DNA of 20,097 bases, from the IMG/VR virus record IMGVR_UViG_3300017967_002759, positions 1-20,097 of that record. One strand, given 5' to 3'. This document shows positions 14,467-20,097 of this stretch, one piece after another; position 1 is the stretch's first letter; every line of letters starts with the position of its first letter. The stretch is from a virus. The notes under the pieces were generated by a model. That model had not been told where the DNA came from. It did not search any database and saw only the letters and a list, made by a program, of their open reading frames with translations. The position numbers were made by a program, and so were the translations under genes.

Positions 14467-15827
14467 TAGCAAATATAGAACAAACTGTCCTTCGTAACCT
14501 ACTGGTCAACGAACCGTATATGCGCAAAGTGTTACCGTTCATCAAACCAGAATACTTCGAAGGTGTATACCAAAAGCTATTCAAAGAAGTAGCTAAGTAT
14601 GTGGCAAAGTACAACCGATTGCCAACTGCAGAATCATTTAAGATTGAACTTGATGATTCCAATCTAACCGAAGAACAATACCGTCACGCAGTAGAAATCA
14701 TCCCGGAGATCTTTAAGAAAGAAGAAGTGGATGATGAATGGCTATATGACAAGACAGAGAAATGGTGTCAGGATCGTGCACTGTATAATGCAGTCATGGA
14801 ATCAATCAATATTATTGATGGTAAGCATGCCACACTAACAAAGAATGCACTACCAGATATCCTTACAAAGGCACTTGGTGTTTCATTTGATACAAATATT
14901 GGTCACGACTATATTGAAGATGTGGAATCACGTTACGAATTCTATCACAACAAAGAAGAACGTATCCCATTCGATCTACATCTATTCAATGAGATCACTA
15001 AAGATGGTGTACCGAATAAGACACTCAACATTGCTCTGGCTGGTACTGGCGTTGGTAAGTCTTTGTTTATGTGTCACGTTGCTGCAAGTGTACTATCACT
15101 CGGTAAGAATGTTCTTTATATTACCATGGAGATGGCAGAAGAACGTATTGCTGAACGTATCGACGCTAATCTATTGAACATCCCTATTGACCAGATGGAA
15201 AATGTATCAAAGGGTATGCTTACTGAAAAGGTAAACCGTCTAAAGACAAAGACAAATGGTAAACTGATTATTAAGGAATATCCAACAGGTGCAGCGAATG
15301 CTAACCACTTCCGAGCACTACTCAACGAACTGAAGCTAAAGAAATCCTTTGAACCAGATATGATCTTTATTGATTATCTAAATATCTGTGCATCATCACG
15401 TATGAAAGCCATGGGAGGATCTATCAATTCATACACTTACATTAAAGCAATTGCTGAAGAGTTACGTGGTCTTGCGGTCGAGTTCGACTTACCGATCTTC
15501 TCTGCAACGCAGACGACTCGTTCAGGTTATACTAACTCGGATCCTGGGCTTGAAGATACGTCCGAGTCTTTTGGATTACCCGCTACCGCTGATCTAATGT
15601 TTGCCCTTGTATCTAGTGAAGAACTAGAACAACAAGGACAGATTATGGTCAAGCAATTAAAAAATAGATATAATGATCCAAACAAGCACAAAAGGTTCAT
15701 TCTAAATATAGATAGAAGTAGGATGAGACTTTTCGACGCAGAGGCACAAGATCATGATTTAGTACAAGACACACCAGCGTTCGATAACGGTGAGATAGCA
15801 GAACGCTTTGCAGATTTTAAATTATAG
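14463..15827 (+). CDS. 41: Replicative DNA helicase (DnaB / T4 gp41-like)
   Basis: This 454-residue hexameric 5'-3' helicase is close to T4 gp41 in length. The N-terminal about 140 residues are the helical DnaB-type domain. The RecA-like C-terminal domain has Walker A AGTGVGKS (193-200), YITMEMAEERIAERID (H1a-type), Walker B MIFIDYLNI (300-308), SATQTTRSGY (motif H3, with sensor Gln) and FILNIDRSRM (with arginine finger) near the end. It would work with the polymerase and a primase at the fork; the likely primase here is the 5238 gene product. The start has AGAG upstream and overlaps the nucleotidyltransferase by 4 bases. It is followed by 9 bases and AGGAG for the next gene. Confidence 0.93.
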   Translation: MIANIEQTVLRNLLVNEPYMRKVLPFIKPEYFEGVYQKLFKEVAKYVAKYNRLPTAESFKIELDDSNLTEEQYRHAVEIIPEIFKKEEVDDEWLYDKTEKWCQDRALYNAVMESINIIDGKHATLTKNALPDILTKALGVSFDTNIGHDYIEDVESRYEFYHNKEERIPFDLHLFNEITKDGVPNKTLNIALAGTGVGKSLFMCHVAASVLSLGKNVLYITMEMAEERIAERIDANLLNIPIDQMENVSKGMLTEKVNRLKTKTNGKLIIKEYPTGAANANHFRALLNELKLKKSFEPDMIFIDYLNICASSRMKAMGGSINSYTYIKAIAEELRGLAVEFDLPIFSATQTTRSGYTNSDPGLEDTSESFGLPATADLMFALVSSEELEQQGQIMVKQLKNRYNDPNKHKRFILNIDRSRMRLFDAEAQDHDLVQDTPAFDNGEIAERFADFKL

Positions 15828-15836
15828 GAGAATATT

Positions 15837-16082
15837 ATGGGAAAGAAAAGATCACGGGCACATCAGGTATCAAAAGGTGAACGACGGCCACTCGATCGTG
15901 CAATACAAAAGGCTACACGTCGTGAATACAGAAACCGCTTTGAACGTCATATGAATCAGCTTCGAGCACATCTTGCTGGTAAGCCAACAATGATTACTAT
16001 TGCTAATCCTAACCCACAGGAAACCAATAAGCCATTCATTCGTGTTCCTGGTAAAGAATATTTTAATAAAACAGGTCGATAA
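15837..16082 (+). CDS. Small basic hypothetical protein (81 aa)
   Basis: The ATG is preceded by AGGAG seven bases upstream. The N-terminal half is very basic (KKRSRAHQVSKGERRPLDR, then RREYRNRFERHMNQLRAH). The C-terminal half carries MITIANPNPQETNKPFIRV. Such a basic head could bind nucleic acid, but no fold is recognised. It is separated from thyX by only three bases and probably shares its transcript. Confidence 0.8.
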   Translation: MGKKRSRAHQVSKGERRPLDRAIQKATRREYRNRFERHMNQLRAHLAGKPTMITIANPNPQETNKPFIRVPGKEYFNKTGR

Positions 16083-16085
16083 ATT

Positions 16086-16760
16086 ATGAAAGCACGTTTG
16101 ATATCTGCAAGCTCTCCTACCAATCACTTTGTTGGTATTGAAAGCGTACAAGATCTTATTGCACACGCAGCACGTGTGTCCAATCCAGGTAATCAGAATA
16201 ATAGTGATACAGCAGGCAAGCTACTCAACTACTTGATTAAGCACAAACACTGGTCACCGTTTGAAATGGCTAGTGCATGTATTGAGGTGGAAACTACACG
16301 TGATATTGCACGACAGTTATTGCGTCACCGTAGCTTTTCTTTTCAAGAGTTCAGCCAACGTTATGCTGATCCTACTAATGAGCTTTCATTTGTAACACGT
16401 GATGCACGTCTGCAAGATCCAAAGAATAGACAAAATAGTATTGAAACATCTGATACAGCCTTACAGGCTTGGTGGCATGCACAACAAGAATTTTTAATTG
16501 AGCACACTAAAAGAATATATATTGAGGCAATAGAAAGAGGTATAGCAAAAGAACAGGCACGTGCCGTACTACCAGAAGGTAACACTGTTTCACGACTATA
16601 TGTAAATGGTACTATCCGTTCCTGGATTCATTACGTTGAACTACGTAGTGGCCATGGTACACAACTAGAACATATTGAACTCGCGCGCGAGATCGGCCGG
16701 GCGATCACAGCTATCTTTCCAATGATAGAGGATTTTATTCATGGAAGTACAGATTCGTAA
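16086..16760 (+). CDS. thyX: Flavin-dependent thymidylate synthase
   Basis: This 224-residue protein has the ThyX signature RHRSFSFQEFSQR (80-92), fitting RHRxxSxxxxSxR. HWSPFEMA, the ARAVLPEG segment (the nucleophilic Ser region is not certain) and LRSGHGTQLEHIELARE near the end are all expected positions. ThyX makes dTMP from dUMP with FAD, NADPH and methylenetetrahydrofolate. With the dCMP deaminase it provides a dTMP route independent of the ThyA-like protein. The last 20 bases are identical to the end of the next gene, so its C-terminus GSTDS was probably formed or copied by the recombination that introduced the glycosyltransferase. Confidence 0.93.
   Translation: MKARLISASSPTNHFVGIESVQDLIAHAARVSNPGNQNNSDTAGKLLNYLIKHKHWSPFEMASACIEVETTRDIARQLLRHRSFSFQEFSQRYADPTNELSFVTRDARLQDPKNRQNSIETSDTALQAWWHAQQEFLIEHTKRIYIEAIERGIAKEQARAVLPEGNTVSRLYVNGTIRSWIHYVELRSGHGTQLEHIELAREIGRAITAIFPMIEDFIHGSTDS
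16741..16760 (+). repeat. 20-bp direct repeat, left copy
   Basis: ATGGAAGTACAGATTCGTAA is identical to 17567-17586. The copy serves as the end of thyX (in one frame, GSTDS and stop) and as the first codons of the glycosyltransferase (MEVQIR) in another. Confidence 0.95.
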
Positions 16761-17586
16761 TAAAGAAATCCTTACAGATCCCGACAGCTATATTGATCTT
16801 AAACCTTTAAATGATTTAAAAGTCTTAATCTGGCAAACCCACGTAGAACATTCTTATAACTATTTTGGTACATCGCCAGAACAGATAGAAGATTATAGAA
16901 CAAATAGGAGCAGCTATAGTAACTTTTATAAGTTTAGTTCTTATACATGTAAAAGATATGCTGAACGATGGGGATTTGATTACAGATTTGATCTGTACGA
17001 AGAAGAAGAATATGAGCCTTTTGTATTTGGCCAATCAAACTTCGATCAGTTTAAAGCTACAACATTTTTTAAAAAATATGATGCTGTTTTATATTTAGAT
17101 ACTGATGTTTTAATTATGCCATGGGCAGATAATATTATAGAAGAATATTCACCAGAAAGAGATTGGAGTAATATATTTGTTAATACCATAATTGGGAATA
17201 AGTTAAAAAATGTTTATCTGCATCGATCCGGTTCCTGTAATACTGGTGTAGTTCTATACTTTAAAGAAGCTGCTGGGGGTGCAATAGATGTAAAACTTAG
17301 ATCCAAAAGGTTTCTGAAAAACATAATTGAGGAAAATGCAGGTTTGTTAACCACCTTTCGATCTGGGCAATTTGATGACGATAAATTTTTTTATCTATTA
17401 CATAATAAACTAGATGGATCTAGACTATGCCATTTGGATGCCAAGTATAATACGGATTTTTATAGTTATAATCAAAATCTAGAAAATATATCGTTTTTAC
17501 ATTGTTCTGGCGAGATGAAACAGTATATAGAAAGAATATATAATAAAGTATACGATGGAGATCGAGATGGAAGTACAGATTCGTAA
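16741..17586 (+). CDS. GT-A-type glycosyltransferase, probable inserted cassette
   Basis: This is a 281-residue protein. KYDAVLYLDTDVLIMP holds the DxD metal-binding motif (DTD, 120-122), and the layout (N-terminal strand LKVLIWQTH, then a SSYTCKRYAERWGFDYRF segment typical of MNN10/GMA12 and GT8-like enzymes) supports a retaining, nucleotide-sugar dependent transferase. Late motifs include GSCNTGVVLYFKE and FLHCSGEMKQYI (His, metal or substrate). The acceptor is unknown; DNA, lipid or protein are possible. The gene looks more AT-rich than its neighbours by eye. It is bracketed by a 20-bp direct repeat, so it reads as a cassette inserted between thyX and the oxygenase. SD GAGG (16728-16731). 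The start overlaps thyX by 20 bases. Confidence 0.8.
   Translation: MEVQIRNKEILTDPDSYIDLKPLNDLKVLIWQTHVEHSYNYFGTSPEQIEDYRTNRSSYSNFYKFSSYTCKRYAERWGFDYRFDLYEEEEYEPFVFGQSNFDQFKATTFFKKYDAVLYLDTDVLIMPWADNIIEEYSPERDWSNIFVNTIIGNKLKNVYLHRSGSCNTGVVLYFKEAAGGAIDVKLRSKRFLKNIIEENAGLLTTFRSGQFDDDKFFYLLHNKLDGSRLCHLDAKYNTDFYSYNQNLENISFLHCSGEMKQYIERIYNKVYDGDRDGSTDS
17567..17586 (+). repeat. 20-bp direct repeat, right copy
   Basis: Identical to 16741-16760. Here it ends the glycosyltransferase gene (GSTDS and stop) and begins the oxygenase gene (MEVQIRN). After the repeat the two starts remain similar in protein (NKEIL against NSELI). Confidence 0.95.
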
Positions 17587-18238
17587 CAGTGAGCTGATTG
17601 AACAGCTTGATGGTTTTATAAATGACTTTTATGCCATTGAGGGATTCGATGATCCTGTATTCCACATGTACGACCCAAAGGATGCCAGAGAAAATGGTAT
17701 TCTATATACGTCAGAAGAATATCTTCACAAACAAATGGCACTTGGAAGTAAGCACACTGGATTCCCTGAACAACACTTTTCACAACCTGTTGGTCAGATG
17801 GCACAAAGGAATCCGGATCAGTTTGCTGATGTTGCTTTCCGTGTAAGAAAAAAATTCCCAGAAGTTTTAGGCGTTCACTCGAGCGCACTATTCAACTATT
17901 ATCCACCCGGTGGTTTCGTTGGTTGGCATACTAACTGGAATGCTAATGCCTACCAGATTCTTTTCACTTGGTCTAAGACTGGTGACGGATATTTCCGTTA
18001 CTGGGATAATCAAGAAAAGAAAATTGTTCACATCGAGGATAAACCAGGTTGGCAATGTAGATGGTACTACTTCGGAAGAGAGGATGAACCAGATTATCAT
18101 TGCTGGCACGCAGCCTATGCAGGATGTGATAGATTTACACTTGCATATAAATTTGTCAACGATAAGATTGGTACCGATAAGGATAGACAAGCTATTATCA
18201 TGAGGGACCAGCTCATAGAAGAAATCGAGGAAGAATAA
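17567..18238 (+). CDS. 2OG-Fe(II) oxygenase-like protein
   Basis: The 223-residue product shows a double-stranded beta-helix pattern: LFNYYPPGGFVGWHTNW, AYQILFTWSKTGDGYFRYW, then CWHAAYAGCDRFTLAYKF. The first iron ligand appears as H121 (HTN), the distal one as H181, and R189 fits the 2-oxoglutarate carboxylate. The usual HxD is HxN here (Asn123), so the third metal ligand is altered or lies elsewhere. The start is placed at the ATG at 17567, with GGAG at 17557-17560, rather than the in-frame ATG at 17555, because it matches the N-terminus of the glycosyltransferase. Substrate unknown; hydroxylation of a protein, base or small molecule are all possible. Confidence 0.75.
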   Translation: MEVQIRNSELIEQLDGFINDFYAIEGFDDPVFHMYDPKDARENGILYTSEEYLHKQMALGSKHTGFPEQHFSQPVGQMAQRNPDQFADVAFRVRKKFPEVLGVHSSALFNYYPPGGFVGWHTNWNANAYQILFTWSKTGDGYFRYWDNQEKKIVHIEDKPGWQCRWYYFGREDEPDYHCWHAAYAGCDRFTLAYKFVNDKIGTDKDRQAIIMRDQLIEEIEEE

Positions 18239-18239
18239 A

Positions 18240-18464
18240 ATGGCACACATTTCTACTTACTGGGCCGGAAACGGTAAAGAAGGTTACGCAGAAGTTCATA
18301 AAAATATTGAAGAAGGAGGATGCTTCATTCGTTATTTTGATAGTAATGGTGTAAGATTTTTCACAGAAGAGTTTCCTGGTAAATCGATTCATTATGTTGA
18401 GGATGCTGCAGAGAATTGGGCACTAGGTATAAAAAAACTCGGAGGGGATTTACTTCTAGGTTAA
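18240..18464 (+). CDS. Small hypothetical protein (74 aa)
   Basis: The product starts MAHISTYWAGNGKEGYAEV and carries GGCFIRYFDSNGVRFFTEEF, an alternating pattern suggesting a small beta sheet, and ends in helix (VEDAAENWALGI). It starts one base after the oxygenase stop. Its 3' end contains the promoter for the dNMP kinase. No family is recognised. Confidence 0.75.
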   Translation: MAHISTYWAGNGKEGYAEVHKNIEEGGCFIRYFDSNGVRFFTEEFPGKSIHYVEDAAENWALGIKKLGGDLLLG

Positions 18465-18477
18465 CATTTGGTATAAT
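18444..18477 (+). promoter_or_regulatory. Promoter ahead of the dNMP kinase, predicted near-leaderless
   Basis: GGGG (18444-18447), A, TTTACT (18449-18454), a 17-base spacer ending in GG, then TATAAT (18472-18477). The expected start near 18484 leaves at most about 3 bases before the ATG at 18487. No Shine-Dalgarno site is seen between the -10 box and the ATG. Confidence 0.8.
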
Positions 18478-18486
18478 AGTTTTATT

Positions 18487-18981
18487 ATGAAAATATTGAT
18501 AATTGGATATGGTCGGCATGGCAAAGATACAGTAGCAGAGTATCTCCGTGACCACTATGGCTTAACGTTTAAGTCGTCTAGTATGCACTGTGCAGAGAAT
18601 GCGGTGTTCCCTGCACTACGTGGCATGTACGGTTATAATACTGTAGAAGAATGCTTTGCCGATCGTTCTAACCACCGCACAGAATGGTATGATCTTATCT
18701 CAAAGTATTGTGAATCAGATCCTGCCCGTATTGGTCGTGAGATCTTCGAAGTCTCTGATATGTACTGTGGTCTGAGAAACAAACGTGAGTTTCATGCCAT
18801 TCGCAATAATGGTCTTGTAGATGTTACTATCTGGGTTGATCGTTCAGATTGGTTACCAGCTGAAGATAAATCAAGTAATACACTTGAACCTTGGATGGCT
18901 GATTATGTTATCGATAACAATCGTGACCTTGATGAGCTTTATTGTAACGTAGATGATCTAATGAGGAACATATGCAAATAA
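18487..18981 (+). CDS. Deoxynucleoside monophosphate kinase (T4 gp1-like)
   Basis: The product is 164 residues. The P-loop is GYGRHGKDT (7-15) and the sequence VAEYLRDHYG follows. FKSSSMHCAEN, NHRTEWYDLISKY and IREFHAIRNNGL-type segments (here REFHAIRNNG) are in the order of T4 gene 1 dNMP kinase and related phage proteins. WVDRSDWLP and the terminal YVIDNNRDLDELYCNVDDLM complete the typical fold. T4 gp1 phosphorylates dTMP, dGMP and hydroxymethyl-dCMP, so this enzyme could accept a modified dCMP. The start has no SD and sits at the predicted transcription start. The stop overlaps the TauD-like gene by 10 bases. Confidence 0.8.
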   Translation: MKILIIGYGRHGKDTVAEYLRDHYGLTFKSSSMHCAENAVFPALRGMYGYNTVEECFADRSNHRTEWYDLISKYCESDPARIGREIFEVSDMYCGLRNKREFHAIRNNGLVDVTIWVDRSDWLPAEDKSSNTLEPWMADYVIDNNRDLDELYCNVDDLMRNICK

Positions 18982-19877
18982 AACCTATACAAAATGGTGT
19001 GGCTGTTGAGATAACAGATATTGATATTACAGCCTTTGATAAGAGTAGTGATTATGATTTTGTAAGAGATACATTACATAAACATCTTGTTGTGGTTATT
19101 AAAAATCAATCTACTAATCCATGGGAATATACACGTTTCATAGAAAATATAGGTAGAGTTGCTAACTATAATCAATTTGGATTTACTATAGATGCTGAAG
19201 AATATCCACGGGATCAAGTAGTTCCTACTAATCGGTTTAAAGGTGATACTTGGCGTTATCCTGTACAACGAGTAACAGGAAAAAAGAAAAAAGGTAAGTT
19301 TACTGGTATATTTGGTACAGGTAAACTAGATTGGCATGCTAACTTAAATGGGCCAGATCGCGCTGATGGTGTTGCACTACAAGGATGGGAACATTGTGAA
19401 AATACATCGACATCATTCCTGAACACTAATCTAGCATATAATGACTTGGATCCGGATATGTTAGATGAAATAAAAGATCTCTATTGTGAATATGAATATG
19501 CACCTGAAGTTTGGGCTGAAGGCTTACCTGAAGACCAACTTCGTCGTATGAAACAAAATTCAAATAAGTATAAAATGTGGTTAATCCAAGAGAACCTAAA
19601 AGGCGTAAAGGGTCTTTATTTTTATACGAATAATAGATGTAAACTCATTTGTCCTGATCAGAGCCTTTATAATGAAATACATGATCATCTGTTTCAGGAC
19701 AAATACATATATCAACACTGGTGGGAACCCGGTGATATTGTATTAATGGATCAGCTCTTGACTTTGCATAAGCGTGACCAAAATGATACAGAAATATTAC
19801 AAAAGCGGGTATTACATAGAATTACTTTCAGAATTTCTAATGAAAATGGTTTTATAGCACGTAGAAACGATATATAA
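18972..19877 (+). CDS. TauD/TfdA-like dioxygenase
   Basis: This 301-residue protein resembles the TauD/TfdA 2OG-Fe(II) dioxygenases. The family begins with a similar N-terminus (GVAVEITDIDI, then HLVVVIKNQ) and WEYTRFIENIGR matches the FxxxFG region. The first iron-site motif is KLDWHAN (H122, Asn124 where Asp is usual). The distal end is GDIVLMDQLLTLHKRD (His266), followed by KRVLHRITFRI with the carboxylate-binding Arg. TauD-type enzymes hydroxylate small sulfonates or phenoxyacetates; phage homologues have unknown substrates. HxN instead of HxD is also present in the 17567 oxygenase. AGGA lies just upstream of the start at 18972, in the dNMP kinase end. Confidence 0.75.
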   Translation: MQIKPIQNGVAVEITDIDITAFDKSSDYDFVRDTLHKHLVVVIKNQSTNPWEYTRFIENIGRVANYNQFGFTIDAEEYPRDQVVPTNRFKGDTWRYPVQRVTGKKKKGKFTGIFGTGKLDWHANLNGPDRADGVALQGWEHCENTSTSFLNTNLAYNDLDPDMLDEIKDLYCEYEYAPEVWAEGLPEDQLRRMKQNSNKYKMWLIQENLKGVKGLYFYTNNRCKLICPDQSLYNEIHDHLFQDKYIYQHWWEPGDIVLMDQLLTLHKRDQNDTEILQKRVLHRITFRISNENGFIARRNDI

Positions 19878-19910
19878 AGATTGTAACGGTGAAGCAAACC
19901 AAAAGGTATA

Positions 19911-19944
19911 CTGGACACGGGGGCAGTACCCGTCGCCTCCACCA
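19911..19944 (+). ncRNA. tmRNA-like 3' arm: T-stem-loop, acceptor strand and CCA
   Basis: CTGGAC leads to a perfect 5-bp stem ACGGG (19917-19921) with CCCGT (19929-19933) and a 7-base loop GGCAGTA. CGCCTCC (19934-19940) then matches a 7-base acceptor strand, followed by A-CCA (19941-19944). These spacings are exactly those of the tRNA-like 3' end of tmRNA (CTGGAC-CGGG-TTCGATT-CCCG-CGCCTCC-ACCA). The T-loop is not TTCGATT. No 5' half with a matching GGAGGCG-type strand or tag reading frame is present on either side. The antisense translation MVEATGTAPVSS is the hallmark spurious ORF from tmRNA 3' ends. It may be an acceptor piece, a host-derived remnant or a mimic. Confidence 0.6.
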
Positions 19945-19963
19945 TAAACACATTGGAATATCA

Positions 19964-20097
19964 TTGAAGGCAACAAAAAAAAGAACCTTAGTCAAAGCAC
20001 TTATATACAGATGTTGGGTTATACTTTCAACTTATATTATGTTATTGATTACTGGACAAGATTATACAACAGCAATATTACCTGTTATCATTATAAA
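19964..20097 (+). CDS. DUF2061-like membrane protein (partial, runs off the window)
   Basis: Frame from TTG 19964 reads KATKKRTLVKALIYRCWVIL and continues to the window end (LPVIII) without stop. This matches the DUF2061 membrane protein pattern, in which a basic start RSLVKAIxWR is followed by a hydrophobic helix with TG and a second hydrophobic segment. The start is uncertain. TTG with GGAA at 19955-19958 is the best choice, and the frame also extends upstream to 19940. The gene begins right after the tmRNA-like arm. Confidence 0.6.
   Translation, partial: MKATKKRTLVKALIYRCWVILSTYIMLLITGQDYTTAILPVIII

Noticed and set aside
17383-17400. T-rich hairpin in the glycosyltransferase gene
   Set aside because: AT-only stem inside coding sequence; not a credible terminator.
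17446-17451. TATAAT inside the glycosyltransferase gene
   Set aside because: No TTTAC-like box lies 17 bases upstream.
19299-19327. TTTACT, 17 bases, TAAACT in the TauD-like gene
   Set aside because: The -10 box is poor, there is no G-run and no gene start follows, so it is probably chance.
19751-19951. Minus-strand ORF reading MFMVEATGTAPVSS
   Set aside because: This is the well-known spurious translation of the antisense of a tmRNA 3' end. It also overlaps the TauD-like gene.
19945-19985. Possible 5' half of a permuted tmRNA after the CCA (GAAGGCA at 19966-19972)
   Set aside because: Only 5 of 7 positions pair with the acceptor strand, the following sequence lacks a D-arm-like region, and it falls in the DUF2061-like coding frame.
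1-20097. CRISPR arrays, insertion sequences, transposases, integrases, complete tRNA genes
   Set aside because: None seen on either strand; the only tRNA-like element is the 3' arm at 19911-19944.

Overview
This window looks like part of the genome of a lytic, T4-like tailed phage (myovirus type), on one strand only. The evidence is a family B DNA polymerase (gp43 type), a UvsX-type recombinase and a DnaB/gp41-type helicase, packed with phage-style small genes that overlap by 1 to 40 bases (ATGA or TAATG junctions). All supported genes are on the + strand, intergenic space is nearly absent, and base composition is moderately AT-rich. The core genes and the surrounding metabolic genes (ThyX, MazG-like, 2OG oxygenases, cupin, asparagine synthetase) recall marine T4-like phages. 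The host cannot be read directly. A tmRNA-like acceptor arm near the right end has a T-loop that I associate, from memory, with alphaproteobacterial two-piece tmRNA, so an alphaproteobacterial host is a weak inference.

Layout. 1-300: end of an upstream unit (partial gene, DUF3563-like small protein, possible 13-codon ORF) closed by an intrinsic terminator. 310-1567: methyltransferase and a QueC-like PP-loop ATPase. 1613-4857: DNA polymerase and a phosphomannomutase-like HAD enzyme. 4865-7293: MazG-like hydrolase, primase-like protein, a small unknown, cupin, unknown. 7332-9706: three small unknowns, a SleB-type cell wall hydrolase lipoprotein, a cytidylyltransferase-like protein and a ThyA-superfamily enzyme. 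9706-12434: asparagine synthetase, dCMP deaminase, a degenerate nucleotide-sugar dehydrogenase-like protein and a small unknown. 12434-16082: UvsX, small unknown, APS-kinase-like P-loop protein overlapping a nucleotidyltransferase, gp41-type helicase, basic small protein. 16086-19877: ThyX, a glycosyltransferase cassette, a 2OG oxygenase, a small unknown, a dNMP kinase and a TauD-like protein. 19878-20097: tmRNA-like 3' arm and the start of a DUF2061-like membrane protein.

How it works together. The replication and recombination core is interleaved with nucleotide metabolism: MazG-like, dCMP deaminase, ThyX, dNMP kinase, and a ThyA-like enzyme carrying Asp where thymidylate synthases carry the dUMP-binding Asn. 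Because ThyX can supply dTMP, the ThyA paralogue may act on dCMP, as T4 dCMP hydroxymethylase does. With the dNMP kinase and a glycosyltransferase this raises the possibility of a modified cytosine in the phage DNA. Several sugar-related genes (cupin, PMM-like HAD, cytidylyltransferase, nucleotide-sugar dehydrogenase-like) are scattered among them.

Transcription appears modular. Six sites, and a weaker seventh, share TTTAC(A/T), exactly 17 bases, then TATAAT or a close variant. Most have a G-run just before the -35 box and four have GG just before the -10 box. Most lie within the 3' part of the preceding gene. Two of them place the predicted transcription start at, or within about 3 nt of, the start codon, predicting leaderless or nearly leaderless mRNAs. 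The other notable structures are a 20-bp direct repeat bracketing the glycosyltransferase gene and a long inverted repeat beside the helicase promoter.
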